Source: an uncultured Eubacteriales bacterium
GTDB lineage: Bacteria > Bacillota > Clostridia > Oscillospirales > Oscillospiraceae
DNA: 49,122 nucleotides
Assembly: GCA_900547745.1 (NCBI GenBank)
Contig: URHT01000010.1
Coordinates: forward strand, 1-49,122
Reading direction: 5' to 3'
A program made the translations under genes and the position numbers. The notes under the pieces are model-generated. The model searched no databases. It saw only the letters and a list, made by a program, of their open reading frames with translations, and was not told the DNA's origin. Shown here piece by piece: positions 25,367 to 33,843 of this stretch; position 1 is the first letter of the stretch, and the number at the start of each line of letters is the position of its first letter.

Positions 25367-25487
25367 GGCTGTCCCTCCTCTCCCAAAAACTGGAAAAACC
25401 TGCAAAAAAACCTGCAATAGATAGCTTCATGATGAAGGACGACCTGAAGGTAAAAAAGCCCGGTTTTATTTCATCATGCAATTGTTT

Positions 25488-26486
25488 TCAGAAGCTGAAC
25501 CGCTGGTACACGGCGAAGTAGGCCAGCAGACAGAAAAGCGCGCTGACGGTGGAGAACACCGCCACGATCTTCGTCTCCTTCCAGCCGCACATCTCAAAGT
25601 GGTGGTGCAGGGGGGCCATCTTGAAGATGCGCTTGCCGTGGGTCAGCTTGAAGTACGTTACCTGAATGATGTCGGACAGCGTCTCGCAGATGTAGACGAT
25701 GCCCACCAGCAGCAGCACCAGCGGCATGTCGTAGGCGAAGGCCAGCGCCGCCACCGCGCCGCCCAGAAACAGGGAGCCGGTGTCGCCCATGAACACCCTG
25801 GCGGGGTAGTGGTTATACAGCAGGAAGCCGCACAGGCCGCCGGCCATGGCGGCGGCAAACGTGCCAAGCTGGGCAAAGCCCGGCCACACCACGGCCAAGA
25901 CCGCGAAGAACACCGCCACCGGCAGCGTCACGCTGGAGCTGAGGCCGTCCAGTCCGTCGGTGATGTTGACGGCGTTGACGGTGCCCACGATGACGAAAGC
26001 GGCAAAGATGAGGTACACCGGCCACGGCAGCACCAGATGGGTGTTCCAGAACGGGATATACAGGTTGGGGCTGAGCATCCCCTCGTACCGCATGAGACAC
26101 AGGAACGCCACCGCCGCCGCCAGCTGCAGCACAAACTTCTGCAGCGCCGTCAGGCCGGTGTTGTGGTGGTGCTTCACCTTCTGATAGTCGTCGATGCAGC
26201 CGATGAGGCCGAACACCAGCGCGAAAAGATAGACGTACAGGTGGGCGAATTCGCCCGCCATCATCCGCCGCCAGCCCAGCGCCACGATGGTCAGGCCGAT
26301 GCCGACGATGAACATCAGGCCGCCCATGGTGGGGGTGCCCTGCTTGGTCATGTGCCATGTGGGCCCGATCTCCTTGATGGACTGGCCGGCCTTCAGCCGC
26401 ACCAGCGCCGGGATCAGCAGCTTGCCGGCGGCGGCGGTGAGGATAAAGCTGACCACTGCCGGCAGCACGATCTCCATGATTCCCAT
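25488..26486 (-). CDS. mraY: Phospho-N-acetylmuramoyl-pentapeptide transferase MraY
   Basis: A 332-residue polytopic membrane enzyme that attaches phospho-MurNAc-pentapeptide to undecaprenyl phosphate, giving lipid I. Family motifs in order: GPTWHMTKQGTPTMGG, the catalytic aspartate pair in IDDYQK, NAVNITDGLDGL, FMGDTGSLFLGG, and the loop APLHHHFE that binds the nucleotide sugar. The ATG at 26486 follows GGAAGGAGCG. A GC-rich inverted repeat (about 26503-26523) directly abuts the ribosome binding site in the leader. It is cotranscribed with murE, 52 bases apart. Confidence 0.97.
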   Translation of the reverse strand: MGIMEIVLPAVVSFILTAAAGKLLIPALVRLKAGQSIKEIGPTWHMTKQGTPTMGGLMFIVGIGLTIVALGWRRMMAGEFAHLYVYLFALVFGLIGCIDDYQKVKHHHNTGLTALQKFVLQLAAAVAFLCLMRYEGMLSPNLYIPFWNTHLVLPWPVYLIFAAFVIVGTVNAVNITDGLDGLSSSVTLPVAVFFAVLAVVWPGFAQLGTFAAAMAGGLCGFLLYNHYPARVFMGDTGSLFLGGAVAALAFAYDMPLVLLLVGIVYICETLSDIIQVTYFKLTHGKRIFKMAPLHHHFEMCGWKETKIVAVFSTVSALFCLLAYFAVYQRFSF

Positions 26487-26538
26487 AATGCTTCGCTCCT
26501 TCCCGCCGGGCAAGGGCCCCGGCGGCTCTTTTTATCCG

Positions 26539-27987
26539 TTAATGCTTCAGGTAGTCCGCCACGATGACCCGCTCGTCCATGGGATAGTGGACGTGGTCGA
26601 TCTCCTGATAGTCCTCGTGGCCCTTGCCGGCCAGAATAATGACATCGCCGCCTTGGGCGTGGTCCATGGCGTAGTGAATGGCCTCCACCCGGTCGGGGAT
26701 GGCCACATAGGGGGTGTCGGTGTCCCGCATGCCCGCCAGAATGTCGTCGATGATAGACTGGGGATCCTCGGTGCGGGGGTTGTCGCTGGTGACGATGACG
26801 AAGTCCGCCAGCCGTGCGGCGATGCCGCCCATGACGGGGCGCTTCGTCTTATCCCGGTCACCGCCGCAGCCGAACAGCACCACAGTGCGGCCCTTGGCAA
26901 AGCCGTTCACCGATTCCAGCACGTTCTCCAGAGCGTCGGGCTTGTGGGAGTAGTCATTGAGGATGGTGTAGTCCTTTCCGGGAGTGGGGATGATCTCCAT
27001 GCGGCCCTTGACGCCGTGGTTCCGGGCCAGCGCGTCGGCGCACTCCGTCAGCGGTACGCCCAGATTCCAGCAGCAGGCCATGGCGTCCAGCGTATTATAT
27101 ACCGTGAACTGGGCGGGGATGCCTACCCGCACATGGGCCCACTCCGTGTCGGCCTCGGCGTCGAAGGCCACGCTGCCTGGGTGGAGCTGCACGGACTTGG
27201 CCTTCAGGTCTGCGTCGGCGGCGTGGATGCCGTAGGAGAACAGGCGGGGGCATTTGGCGTTTTGCAGCAGCCGGGTGTGCCACGGGTCATCGGCGTTGTA
27301 GACGCCCACGTCGCAGCGGTCGAACAGGATGGCCTTGGCGTCGCAGTAGGCTTCCATGGTGTGGTGGAAATCCAGATGATCCTGACTGAGGTTGGTGAAG
27401 ATGCCCACGGCGAAGCGGATGCCGTAGACCCGATCCAGCACCAGTGCGTGGGAGGAGACCTCCATGACCACATGGGTGCAGCCCGCGTCGGACATCTGCC
27501 GCAGCAGCTTCTGCAGCTCGAAGGACTCCGGTGTGGTGCGCTCGGTGTGGAGCACCTCGCTGCCGATCATGTTCTGAATGGTGCCGATAAGGCCCACCTT
27601 GGCCCCGGCCTTCTGCTCCAGAATACTCTTGATGAGGTAGGTGGAGGTGGTCTTGCCGCTGGTGCCGGTGACGCCGATCATGGTCAGCTCCCGGGAGGGG
27701 TGGTCGAACCAGTTGCAGGCGATGACCGCCAGCGCCCGGCGGGAATCCTCCACGACTACATAGGGAATAGCGGCATCCGGTGCATGCTGGCAGACAACGC
27801 AGGCCGCGCCTCTTTCCCGCGCCATGGGGATATATTTATGGCCGTCCGTCTCCGCGCCGGCGATGGCCACGAACAGGCGGCCCTCCCCGGCTTGGCGGGA
27901 GTCGTAGCAGACATCGGTGATGTCGGCGTTCAGGTCGGCATTCGTCTCCAGAATGGTGAGATCCTTGAGAATATCGATGAGTTTCAT
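26539..27987 (-). CDS. murE: UDP-MurNAc-tripeptide synthetase MurE
   Basis: A 482-residue Mur ligase that adds the third amino acid to UDP-MurNAc-L-Ala-D-Glu. Seen: the ATP loop GVTGTSGKTTST, the central domain VMEVSSHALVLDRV, and the substrate-specificity signature SDNPRTEDP. A DNPR motif is associated with meso-diaminopimelate, whereas lysine enzymes differ, so a meso-DAP wall is predicted. AAGGAG precedes the ATG at 27987. It lies between the transpeptidase and mraY; murF and murD, which often follow, are absent. Confidence 0.95.
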   Translation of the reverse strand: MKLIDILKDLTILETNADLNADITDVCYDSRQAGEGRLFVAIAGAETDGHKYIPMARERGAACVVCQHAPDAAIPYVVVEDSRRALAVIACNWFDHPSRELTMIGVTGTSGKTTSTYLIKSILEQKAGAKVGLIGTIQNMIGSEVLHTERTTPESFELQKLLRQMSDAGCTHVVMEVSSHALVLDRVYGIRFAVGIFTNLSQDHLDFHHTMEAYCDAKAILFDRCDVGVYNADDPWHTRLLQNAKCPRLFSYGIHAADADLKAKSVQLHPGSVAFDAEADTEWAHVRVGIPAQFTVYNTLDAMACCWNLGVPLTECADALARNHGVKGRMEIIPTPGKDYTILNDYSHKPDALENVLESVNGFAKGRTVVLFGCGGDRDKTKRPVMGGIAARLADFVIVTSDNPRTEDPQSIIDDILAGMRDTDTPYVAIPDRVEAIHYAMDHAQGGDVIILAGKGHEDYQEIDHVHYPMDERVIVADYLKH

Positions 27988-28087
27988 ACAAAAGTCTCCT
28001 TTGCAGCAGATGTTGCCCCTATTATAGCAGGCAGAAATTGCGCAGAAAAGGGAAATCTGTGCGGTTCTCTGGGAAAATCGTGGGGTT

Positions 28088-30337
28088 TCAGTCCGTGACG
28101 GAGGTGTCGCCCAGCTGGACGGTGATGACCGTGCCGGCGTCCACCTCCGTACCCTCCTCGATGGACTGGGACAACACCCGGACGGAGGAGGATTCGCTGC
28201 TGGTGGTGCCGGAGAAGCGGATGAACAGCCCGGCGCCGGTGGCGGCGGTGTTGGCCTCGGAGGGCGTCTTGCCGATGAGGTGGGGCACCTTGCACTTGGC
28301 GGTGGACTTATCCGTCCCGGCGTAGAGGATCACGGCGGACTTGCCGGGGATAATGGCGCCGCCGGCGGGGGTCTGGTCGGTGACGGTGGCCCCGTCGCCG
28401 TTGATCTTGCAGGAGAGGCCCCGCTCGGTGAGCCTGGTCTTGGCCTCCTCCACGGACATGCCGATGACATTGGGCACGGTGGTGTCCATGCCCAGCAGCT
28501 CCTCGGCGGAGTAGCTGGGCTCCACGCCCAGATAGGGCAGCACCTCGGCCATGATGGAGCTGGCCGTGGGGGCCACCATGTTGCCGCCGGAGACGTAGGT
28601 GCCGGTGGAGCGGCTGGGGGTGTCCATGGTCAGGAGCATGATGACCTGCGGATCGTCCGCAGGGGCGAAGCACAGGAAGGACACCACCACGTCGCCGGTC
28701 TGGCCCTTATCGGCCGTACCGGTCTTGCCGCCGATGCGGTAGCCGGCCACCTGACCGTTCTTGCCGGTGCCGCTGGACACCACATACTCCAGACACTCCC
28801 GCACGGTGGCGGACGTCTCCTCGCTGATGACCTGACGGATGGGGGTGCTGTCGTGCTGGTAGGTGACGCTGCCGTTGGCGTCGGTGATGCGTTCCACCAG
28901 ATAGGGGCTGCGGAGGTAGCCGCCGTTGATGCAGGCGGCCTGCGCCGTGATGAGGGCGATGGGGGTGACGTTGAAGTTCTGGCCGAAGGCATAGCAGGCC
29001 AGATCCAGCTGGGTGAAGCTGGCGGGGTCGGCAAAGATGCCCACGGCCTCGCCGCCCAGGTCGATGCCGGTGTCATCCATGAGCCCGAAGGACTTCATGT
29101 AGCTGTAGAACGTGGTGTTGCCCAGCTTCAGACCGTAGGAGATGAAGGCGGGGTTGCAGGAGTTCCCCACGGACTGGATCAGCGTCTGAAGGCCGTGACC
29201 GGCCTTGTTGGAGCAGTGGATGGTGTAGTTGGAGATGTTGACGAAGCCGCTGCAGTTGACGGTGGTGTTCATGTCGATGACGCCCTCCTCCAGCGCGGCG
29301 GCCAGCGTCAGGATCTTGAAGGTGGAGCCGGGCTCGTAGGTGTCGTTCAGCGCCTTGTTGCGCCACTGGAGCAGCTGCATGTCGGCCAGCGTGCCCTCGC
29401 CCCGCTCCATCCGCTCCAGCAGGGTCTTATCCTGCACGGCGGAAAAGTCGTTGAGGTCGTAGTTGGGGTAGGAGGCCATGGCCAGAATGCCGCCGGTTTT
29501 GGCGTCCATGATGATGCCGGCGGCGCCGTTGGCGGCGGCGAACTTGTCGGCCATGGACTCAAGGCCCTTTTCCAGATAGTACTGGATGGTGGCGTCCAGC
29601 GTCAGCGTCAGGTCGCTGCCGTTCTGGGCGGCGAAGTACTGCTCGTAGGCGTACATCATGTCGTTGCCGGCGTTGTCCTTGGCGGACACCACAAGGCCGC
29701 TCTGACCCTCCAGCTGCTGCTCGTAGCGGGCCTCCAGCCCGTACAGGCCGGTGTTCTCGTCGCCCACGAAGCCGATGACGTGGGACGCCAGCGAGCCGTA
29801 GGGATAGTAGCGCTTGGCGTCGGCCACCAGATGGACGCCCACGATCTTGTTTTCGTTGATGTAGGCGCGGACGGCGTTGGCCGTGTCCTCCTCGGCGCGG
29901 AGCTTGATGACCTCGTACTGGGACTTGGTGTTGTCCATGCGCCTGCGGATGGAGGCGGCGTCGCTGCTCAGGATCTCGGCGAGGCCGGCGGCCAGCGAGT
30001 CCTTCGTCCACGACACGGGAGCGTCCTTGTCGTTGACGGCCCTGTCGATCTCCAGCGGGGAGAGGATGATCGTCTCGGCGCTGGCGGAAATGGCCATGAT
30101 GTTGCCGGCACGGTCATAGATGGTGCCGCGGGAGGCGGTGACCACCGTGCGGCGGGTCTGCTGGCTCACCGCCTTGCTCTGCAGCTCCTCGTGGCGGATG
30201 ATCTGCAGGTCGAACAGCTGGAAGAACAGCAGCACGAACATGCCCACGCCCATAATGAGCATCAGCACGAAGGACCGGGTCTGGATGACCCGGTTGGCGC
30301 GGCGGATATTTTCGTCTTTTCGTTTGGGATCTGACAC
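28088..30337 (-). CDS. Class B penicillin-binding protein (SpoVD/FtsI) with two PASTA domains
   Basis: A 749-residue bitopic transpeptidase. One membrane helix (SFVLMLIMGVGMFVLLFF) is followed by the PBP dimerisation domain (ASRGTIYDRAGNIMA) and the transpeptidase domain. The serine motif STFK starts at S338, SCN lies in VGNSCNPAF, and KTG is at K538 in IGGKTGTAD. Two PASTA modules end the protein, starting VPNVIGMSVEEAKTRL and VPHLIGKTPSEANTA. It cross-links septal or spore peptidoglycan with the SEDS partner. SpoVD normally has one PASTA module and PBP2x-type two, so the division role is somewhat favoured. The start is GTG at 30337 after GGAGG. A 121-base gap with weak hairpins precedes it. 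Confidence 0.93.
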   Translation of the reverse strand: MSDPKRKDENIRRANRVIQTRSFVLMLIMGVGMFVLLFFQLFDLQIIRHEELQSKAVSQQTRRTVVTASRGTIYDRAGNIMAISASAETIILSPLEIDRAVNDKDAPVSWTKDSLAAGLAEILSSDAASIRRRMDNTKSQYEVIKLRAEEDTANAVRAYINENKIVGVHLVADAKRYYPYGSLASHVIGFVGDENTGLYGLEARYEQQLEGQSGLVVSAKDNAGNDMMYAYEQYFAAQNGSDLTLTLDATIQYYLEKGLESMADKFAAANGAAGIIMDAKTGGILAMASYPNYDLNDFSAVQDKTLLERMERGEGTLADMQLLQWRNKALNDTYEPGSTFKILTLAAALEEGVIDMNTTVNCSGFVNISNYTIHCSNKAGHGLQTLIQSVGNSCNPAFISYGLKLGNTTFYSYMKSFGLMDDTGIDLGGEAVGIFADPASFTQLDLACYAFGQNFNVTPIALITAQAACINGGYLRSPYLVERITDANGSVTYQHDSTPIRQVISEETSATVRECLEYVVSSGTGKNGQVAGYRIGGKTGTADKGQTGDVVVSFLCFAPADDPQVIMLLTMDTPSRSTGTYVSGGNMVAPTASSIMAEVLPYLGVEPSYSAEELLGMDTTVPNVIGMSVEEAKTRLTERGLSCKINGDGATVTDQTPAGGAIIPGKSAVILYAGTDKSTAKCKVPHLIGKTPSEANTAATGAGLFIRFSGTTSSESSSVRVLSQSIEEGTEVDAGTVITVQLGDTSVTD

Positions 30338-30458
30338 GTTTTTGCCTCCGAAAGCAAGGCCCGGCACGGTTTTTCCGGGGCCGGACGGGTTCTCGAATAC
30401 CAAGCAAGGAGCAAGAAGTCGCCTTCTTACTCCTCACTGCCTCATGATATGGCCGCTG

Positions 30459-30998
30459 TCAGCGGAAATATTCCAGCACATAGTCCCAGCCGCGCTCCAG
30501 CTGATCCAGCAGGCCGCCCAGCGCGGCGCCGCCTTCGGCCTTGTAGAGGGTGACGCTGTCGATGCCGGACAGGTCGATGTACTGGATCTGGCCGCTGGTG
30601 GGCTTGGACATGCCGGCGGCCTCGGCCGCCGCCTTGACGGTGGCCAGATCGAAGGTTTTTTCATATTCCGTCAGGAGGGCGACATGCTGCTCGTCCAGCG
30701 ATTCGATCTCCCGCTTGATGGATGAGACGCTGCCGGATACGTCGGTGAGCGTGACGTAGCCCAGCATCAGTACCACCACCAGCGCCAGCAGTACCACGGT
30801 GCCGAGGGCGACCAAAGGAGAGGGGCGGGCGGCGGCGCGGGTCTGGGGGTGACGGCGGGGGAGAGGCTGGGGCTGGGACGCGGGCTGCGGCTTCTGGGGC
30901 AGCTTACCGGCATCCTCCAGCTGGCGTTCCCGTGCCAGGGCATCCAGATCGTAGGCCAGACTGCCGTAGACGGCGTTTTTGCGATAGGGCTGAGCCAA
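30459..30998 (-). CDS. ftsL: FtsL-like septum formation protein
   Basis: A 179-residue bitopic protein placed where ftsL always lies, between rsmH and the class B PBP. The N-terminal cytoplasmic part is long and rich in Pro, Gln and Arg (KPQPASQPQPLPRRHPQ). One membrane helix (VALGTVVLLALVVVLMLGYV) follows at about 62-82, then a short coiled coil (SSIKREIESLDEQHVALLTE). The call rests on topology and position; FtsL sequences are poorly conserved. The start is TTG at 30998 with GAGGAG ten bases upstream. Open frame beyond it overlaps rsmH and is rejected. Confidence 0.82.
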   Translation of the reverse strand: MAQPYRKNAVYGSLAYDLDALARERQLEDAGKLPQKPQPASQPQPLPRRHPQTRAAARPSPLVALGTVVLLALVVVLMLGYVTLTDVSGSVSSIKREIESLDEQHVALLTEYEKTFDLATVKAAAEAAGMSKPTSGQIQYIDLSGIDSVTLYKAEGGAALGGLLDQLERGWDYVLEYFR

Positions 30999-31038
30999 GG
31001 GACGGTCACTCCTCTCCGAAAAAATGGGACGCTCTGCG

Positions 31039-31992
31039 TCAGAGCTTTTCCGCGACGCGCAGCTTGGCGCTGCGAGCCCGGGGGTTTTCGGCCAGCTCCG
31101 CCTCACCGGATACGATGGGCTTGCGGCTGACCAGCCGCAGCTGCGGCTTTTTGCCGCAGACACAGACGGGGAATTCAGGCGGGCAGGTGCAGCCGGTGGC
31201 CAGCGCCTGCATGGTCTTTTTGATGATGCGGTCCTCCAGCGAGTGGAAGGAGATGACGGCCAGTCGTCCGCCCGGATTCAGGTGGGACACGGCGGCCTCC
31301 AGCATGGGGGGCAGGGCGTCCAGCTCGCCGTTGACGGCGATGCGGATGGCCTGAAAGCTGCGCTTGGCCGGGTGCTGCTTCTCCCGCAGGGCGGCGGGGG
31401 GCATGGCGGACTTGATCATATCCACCAGCTGGAGCGTTGTTTCGATAGGGGCCTGCTCCCGGGCCTGCACGATGCGGCGGGCGATGGCGGGGGCATAGCG
31501 CTCCTCGCCGTAGTCCCAGAGGATGCGGCGCAGCTCCTCGTAAGGCCAGTCGTTCACCACGTCCCGGGCGGTGAGAGGAGCCGTGCGATCCATGCGCATG
31601 TCCAGCGGGGCGTCGTGCATGTAGGAAAAGCCGCGCTGAGCGTCGTCCAGCTGGGGGGAGGAGACGCCCAGATCGAAGAGCATCCCGTCGGCGCCGGGGA
31701 TATGGAGATCGGCGAGGATGTCGCCGATGCGGTCGAAGTTGCTGTGTACCAGCGTGACGCGGTCAAGGTAGGGAGCCAGACGCTCCCGGGCGGCGTCGAT
31801 GGCCGTCTGGTCCCGGTCGATGCCGATGAGACGGCCGCCCGCCGTCAGGCGGCGGGCAATTTCCAGCGAGTGGCCGGCGCGGCCCAGCGTGCCGTCCACA
31901 TAGACGCCGTCAGGCCGGATGGCCAGCGCGTCCATGCACGCGGGCAGCAGCACCGGCTTGTGGCCGTAATCCTTTTCGGTGAGATGTTCCAT
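31039..31992 (-). CDS. rsmH: 16S rRNA (cytosine(1402)-N(4))-methyltransferase RsmH
   Basis: A 317-residue MraW/RsmH enzyme that methylates N4 of C1402 in the ribosomal decoding centre using S-adenosylmethionine. Seen: HKPVLLPACMDAL, the SAM-binding loop VYVDGTLGRAGHS, GMLFDLGVSSPQLD, RGFSYMHDAPLDMRMD, and the C-terminal ISFHSLEDRIIK. The start at 31992 is three bases after the mraZ stop, so the two are coupled. The second gene of the mra cluster, as in most bacteria. Confidence 0.97.
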   Translation of the reverse strand: MEHLTEKDYGHKPVLLPACMDALAIRPDGVYVDGTLGRAGHSLEIARRLTAGGRLIGIDRDQTAIDAARERLAPYLDRVTLVHSNFDRIGDILADLHIPGADGMLFDLGVSSPQLDDAQRGFSYMHDAPLDMRMDRTAPLTARDVVNDWPYEELRRILWDYGEERYAPAIARRIVQAREQAPIETTLQLVDMIKSAMPPAALREKQHPAKRSFQAIRIAVNGELDALPPMLEAAVSHLNPGGRLAVISFHSLEDRIIKKTMQALATGCTCPPEFPVCVCGKKPQLRLVSRKPIVSGEAELAENPRARSAKLRVAEKL

Positions 31993-31995
31993 GGC

Positions 31996-32421
31996 TCACA
32001 TCCCGATCCTGGCCATGGCCTGCTCCAGCGCGCCGGAGGAGAAGGCCTCCGCCTCTACGGCGGCCCAGCGGCCGGCGTTCCAGATCTCGGCGCGGTCAAA
32101 GCTGCCCACCACCACGACCTCCTTGGTCAGGCCCGCGTAATCCCGCAGCTTGGCGGGAATGAGGATGCGGCCCTGGGAGTCCGGCTCGCAGTCCGCCGCG
32201 TAGGCGAACAGGGCGCGCAGCTCCTTTACCTCGCTGTAGGACATGTCCTTCAGCTTGTCCATGTACTCGTTCCAGCGGTCGTCGGAGTAGACGGCCAGAC
32301 AGTGATCCTGTCCCACGGTGACGTGGAACGTCTGCCCCAGCGCCTTGCGGAAGCTGGCGGGAATGAACAGGCGGCCCTTGGCGTCGATGTTGTGGCTGTA
32401 CTGACCGGTCATGGGGGTCAT
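31996..32421 (-). CDS. mraZ: Transcriptional regulator MraZ
   Basis: A 141-residue protein with two AbrB-like (MraZ) folds. Both copies of the DxxxR motif are clear: DAKGRLFIPASFR and DSQGRILIPAKLR. In other bacteria MraZ oligomers bind repeated TGGG boxes and control their own mra/dcw operon. Such boxes are seen just upstream of this gene. The ATG at 32421 has GAGGAGG seven bases before; a second ATG three codons in is possible. It is the first gene of the division and cell-wall cluster. Confidence 0.95.
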   Translation of the reverse strand: MTPMTGQYSHNIDAKGRLFIPASFRKALGQTFHVTVGQDHCLAVYSDDRWNEYMDKLKDMSYSEVKELRALFAYAADCEPDSQGRILIPAKLRDYAGLTKEVVVVGSFDRAEIWNAGRWAAVEAEAFSSGALEQAMARIGM

Positions 32422-32476
32422 GGGGCCGCCTCCTCTCGTGAAAAAATGGGGTGGGGTGGGAAAACCGTGGGATTGT

Positions 32477-32514
32477 CCCCCACAAAAGGGGACACTTCCC
32501 CCACAATCCACCAC
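32477..32514 (-). promoter_or_regulatory. Candidate MraZ boxes in the mraZ leader
   Basis: On the minus strand GTGGGGG occurs at 32498-32504 and 32477-32483, 21 bases apart (about two helical turns), with GTGGTGG at 32508-32514. The family's known targets are direct TGGG-type repeats near the start of the mra transcript. TGTCCCC / GGGGACA (32475-32492) can also form a small hairpin. Confidence 0.55.
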
Positions 32515-32524
32515 TTATAGGGTA

Positions 32525-32553
32525 AGTATACATAATGCGTTATGAAAATGCAA
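32525..32553 (-). promoter_or_regulatory. Promoter of the mraZ cluster
   Basis: On the minus strand TTGCAT (32548-32553) is followed after 17 bases by TATACT (32525-32530). Transcription would begin near 32518, directly before the candidate MraZ boxes. Confidence 0.8.
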
Positions 32554-32655
32554 GCAGAAGTTTCCGCCGGGCGGCGGTGCGGAGGCGCCGGAATTTCCCA
32601 GAAAATGGTGGAAAACAGGCACGTCTTAAAACGCATGTTCGATGGTCGAGGGGGC

Positions 32656-32694
32656 AAAAAACCGGTAGACACAAAATATAGTGTCTACCGGTTT
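32656..32694 (-). terminator. Terminator of the HAD-to-coiled-coil operon
   Basis: AAACCGGTAGACAC and GTGTCTACCGGTTT form a perfect 14-bp stem around an eight-base loop; the minus-strand transcript then runs into a T tract. It ends the operon that stops at 32785. Confidence 0.9.
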
Positions 32695-32784
32695 GGAGCG
32701 CCACAAGATGTTATTTTGTTGTGGAAAACGTAGAAATGCCGGGGGAAATTTGGGTGATTTTTAACAAAGGAAACAGCGGGGCTG

Positions 32785-33327
32785 TTACTGGGCGCTGCCG
32801 CCGTCCTTAGGGGCGTCCTCGCCGGCCTGCGCGGCGCTCTGCTGCGCCTGCTGGGCCTGCATCTGCTCGCGGCTGGCGGCGCGGAAGCGGACGCGGGACT
32901 CCTGTACCTCGGTGAGAGCCATCTGGATGGCCTCCTCCGTGCGGCGCAGGGCATCCTCGGTGTAGGTGTTGGCCACATGGTACAGCTCGCGGGTGCGCTC
33001 CTCGGCGCGGCGGACGATCTCGTTGCTTTTCTGGCGGGCCAGCTGGATCGTCTCACTTTCGGAGACGATGACCTTGGCGTCCAGCTCCGCCTGACGCAGC
33101 ATCTTCTCCACCTCTTTTTTGGCGCCGGCCACATACTCGCTGCGGGCGGCAATAAGCTCGCGGGCCTTTTTCAGCTCCAGCGGCAGCTTGGCGCGGATCT
33201 CGTCCAGCAGATCCAGCGCTTCGTCGCGGTTGATGATGCATTTGTCGGAGCTGAAGGCGGCGCTCTTGGCCTCGTCGATCATGCCGTAGAGCATATCCAG
33301 CAGTCGCTGCACATCCTTTTCTTCCAT
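32785..33327 (-). CDS. Coiled-coil protein of unknown function downstream of coaD
   Basis: A 180-residue, largely helical, highly charged protein (EVEKMLRQAELDAKVIVSES, then KSNEIVRRAEERTRELYHVA) with a Gln/Ala-rich tail. Similar proteins near coaD in Clostridia are often labelled ATP synthase subunit B-like or ATPase because of generic coiled-coil similarity, without evidence for that function. It has no membrane segment and no catalytic motif. A DivIVA- or cytoskeleton-like scaffolding role is possible but unproven. AAAGGA precedes the ATG. It is the last gene of the operon, 34 bases after coaD. Confidence 0.8.
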   Translation of the reverse strand: MEEKDVQRLLDMLYGMIDEAKSAAFSSDKCIINRDEALDLLDEIRAKLPLELKKARELIAARSEYVAGAKKEVEKMLRQAELDAKVIVSESETIQLARQKSNEIVRRAEERTRELYHVANTYTEDALRRTEEAIQMALTEVQESRVRFRAASREQMQAQQAQQSAAQAGEDAPKDGGSAQ

Positions 33328-33361
33328 ATCCCTGATTCCTTTCTAAGTTTCTGGCAGGACG

Positions 33362-33841
33362 TCAGCCCCGCGCTTTTTCCAGTTCCTCGGCGATGGGCGC
33401 CGGTACATACTTCTCCAGCGGCTGGCCGTAGCGGATCATCTCGCGGGCCATGGTGGAGCTGAAATGCTCGTACTCCGCGCTGGCGGGCAGCAGCAGCGTC
33501 TCCAGCCCCGGCAGGATGCCCTGATTGATGCGGGACATCTGCAGCTCCATGTCCCAGTCCGTGGCGTTGCGCACGCCCTTGAGCAGGATACGGGCGCCCT
33601 TTTCCCGGGCGTAGTCCGCCAGCAGGCCGCTCCAGTTCTCCACCTCCACGTTGGGGATGTCCGCCACGCTGCGGCGGATCAGCTCCAGCCGGCGCTCCGG
33701 CGTGAACATGGGCAGCTTCTTTTCGCAGTTGACCATGACGCAGACATATAGCTTGTCGAAGCAGGCCGCGCCCCGGCGGATGATATCCAGGTGTCCCAGT
33801 GTGATGGGGTCAAAGCTGCCGGGATAAATGGCGATCTTCAT
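33362..33841 (-). CDS. coaD: Pantetheine-phosphate adenylyltransferase CoaD
   Basis: A 159-residue nucleotidyltransferase for the fourth step of coenzyme A synthesis, joining 4'-phosphopantetheine and ATP to dephospho-CoA. Seen: YPGSFDPITLGHLDII with the catalytic T-x-G-H motif, KKLPMFTPERRLELI, KGVRNATDWDMELQMSRIN, and the ATP-binding end SSTMAREMIRYG. The length matches the family. It starts two bases after the rsmD stop, and rsmD-coaD is a conserved pair in Firmicutes. Confidence 0.98.
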   Translation of the reverse strand: MKIAIYPGSFDPITLGHLDIIRRGAACFDKLYVCVMVNCEKKLPMFTPERRLELIRRSVADIPNVEVENWSGLLADYAREKGARILLKGVRNATDWDMELQMSRINQGILPGLETLLLPASAEYEHFSSTMAREMIRYGQPLEKYVPAPIAEELEKARG

Positions 33842-33843
33842 GG

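Noticed and set aside
25367..25487. Remnant of murD between mraY and ftsW
   Set aside because: The gap is about 120 bases and shows no Mur ligase motif.
32785..33327. ATP synthase subunit B identity for the coiled-coil protein
   Set aside because: It has no membrane helix and no neighbouring ATP synthase genes; the likeness is only that of generic charged coiled coils.
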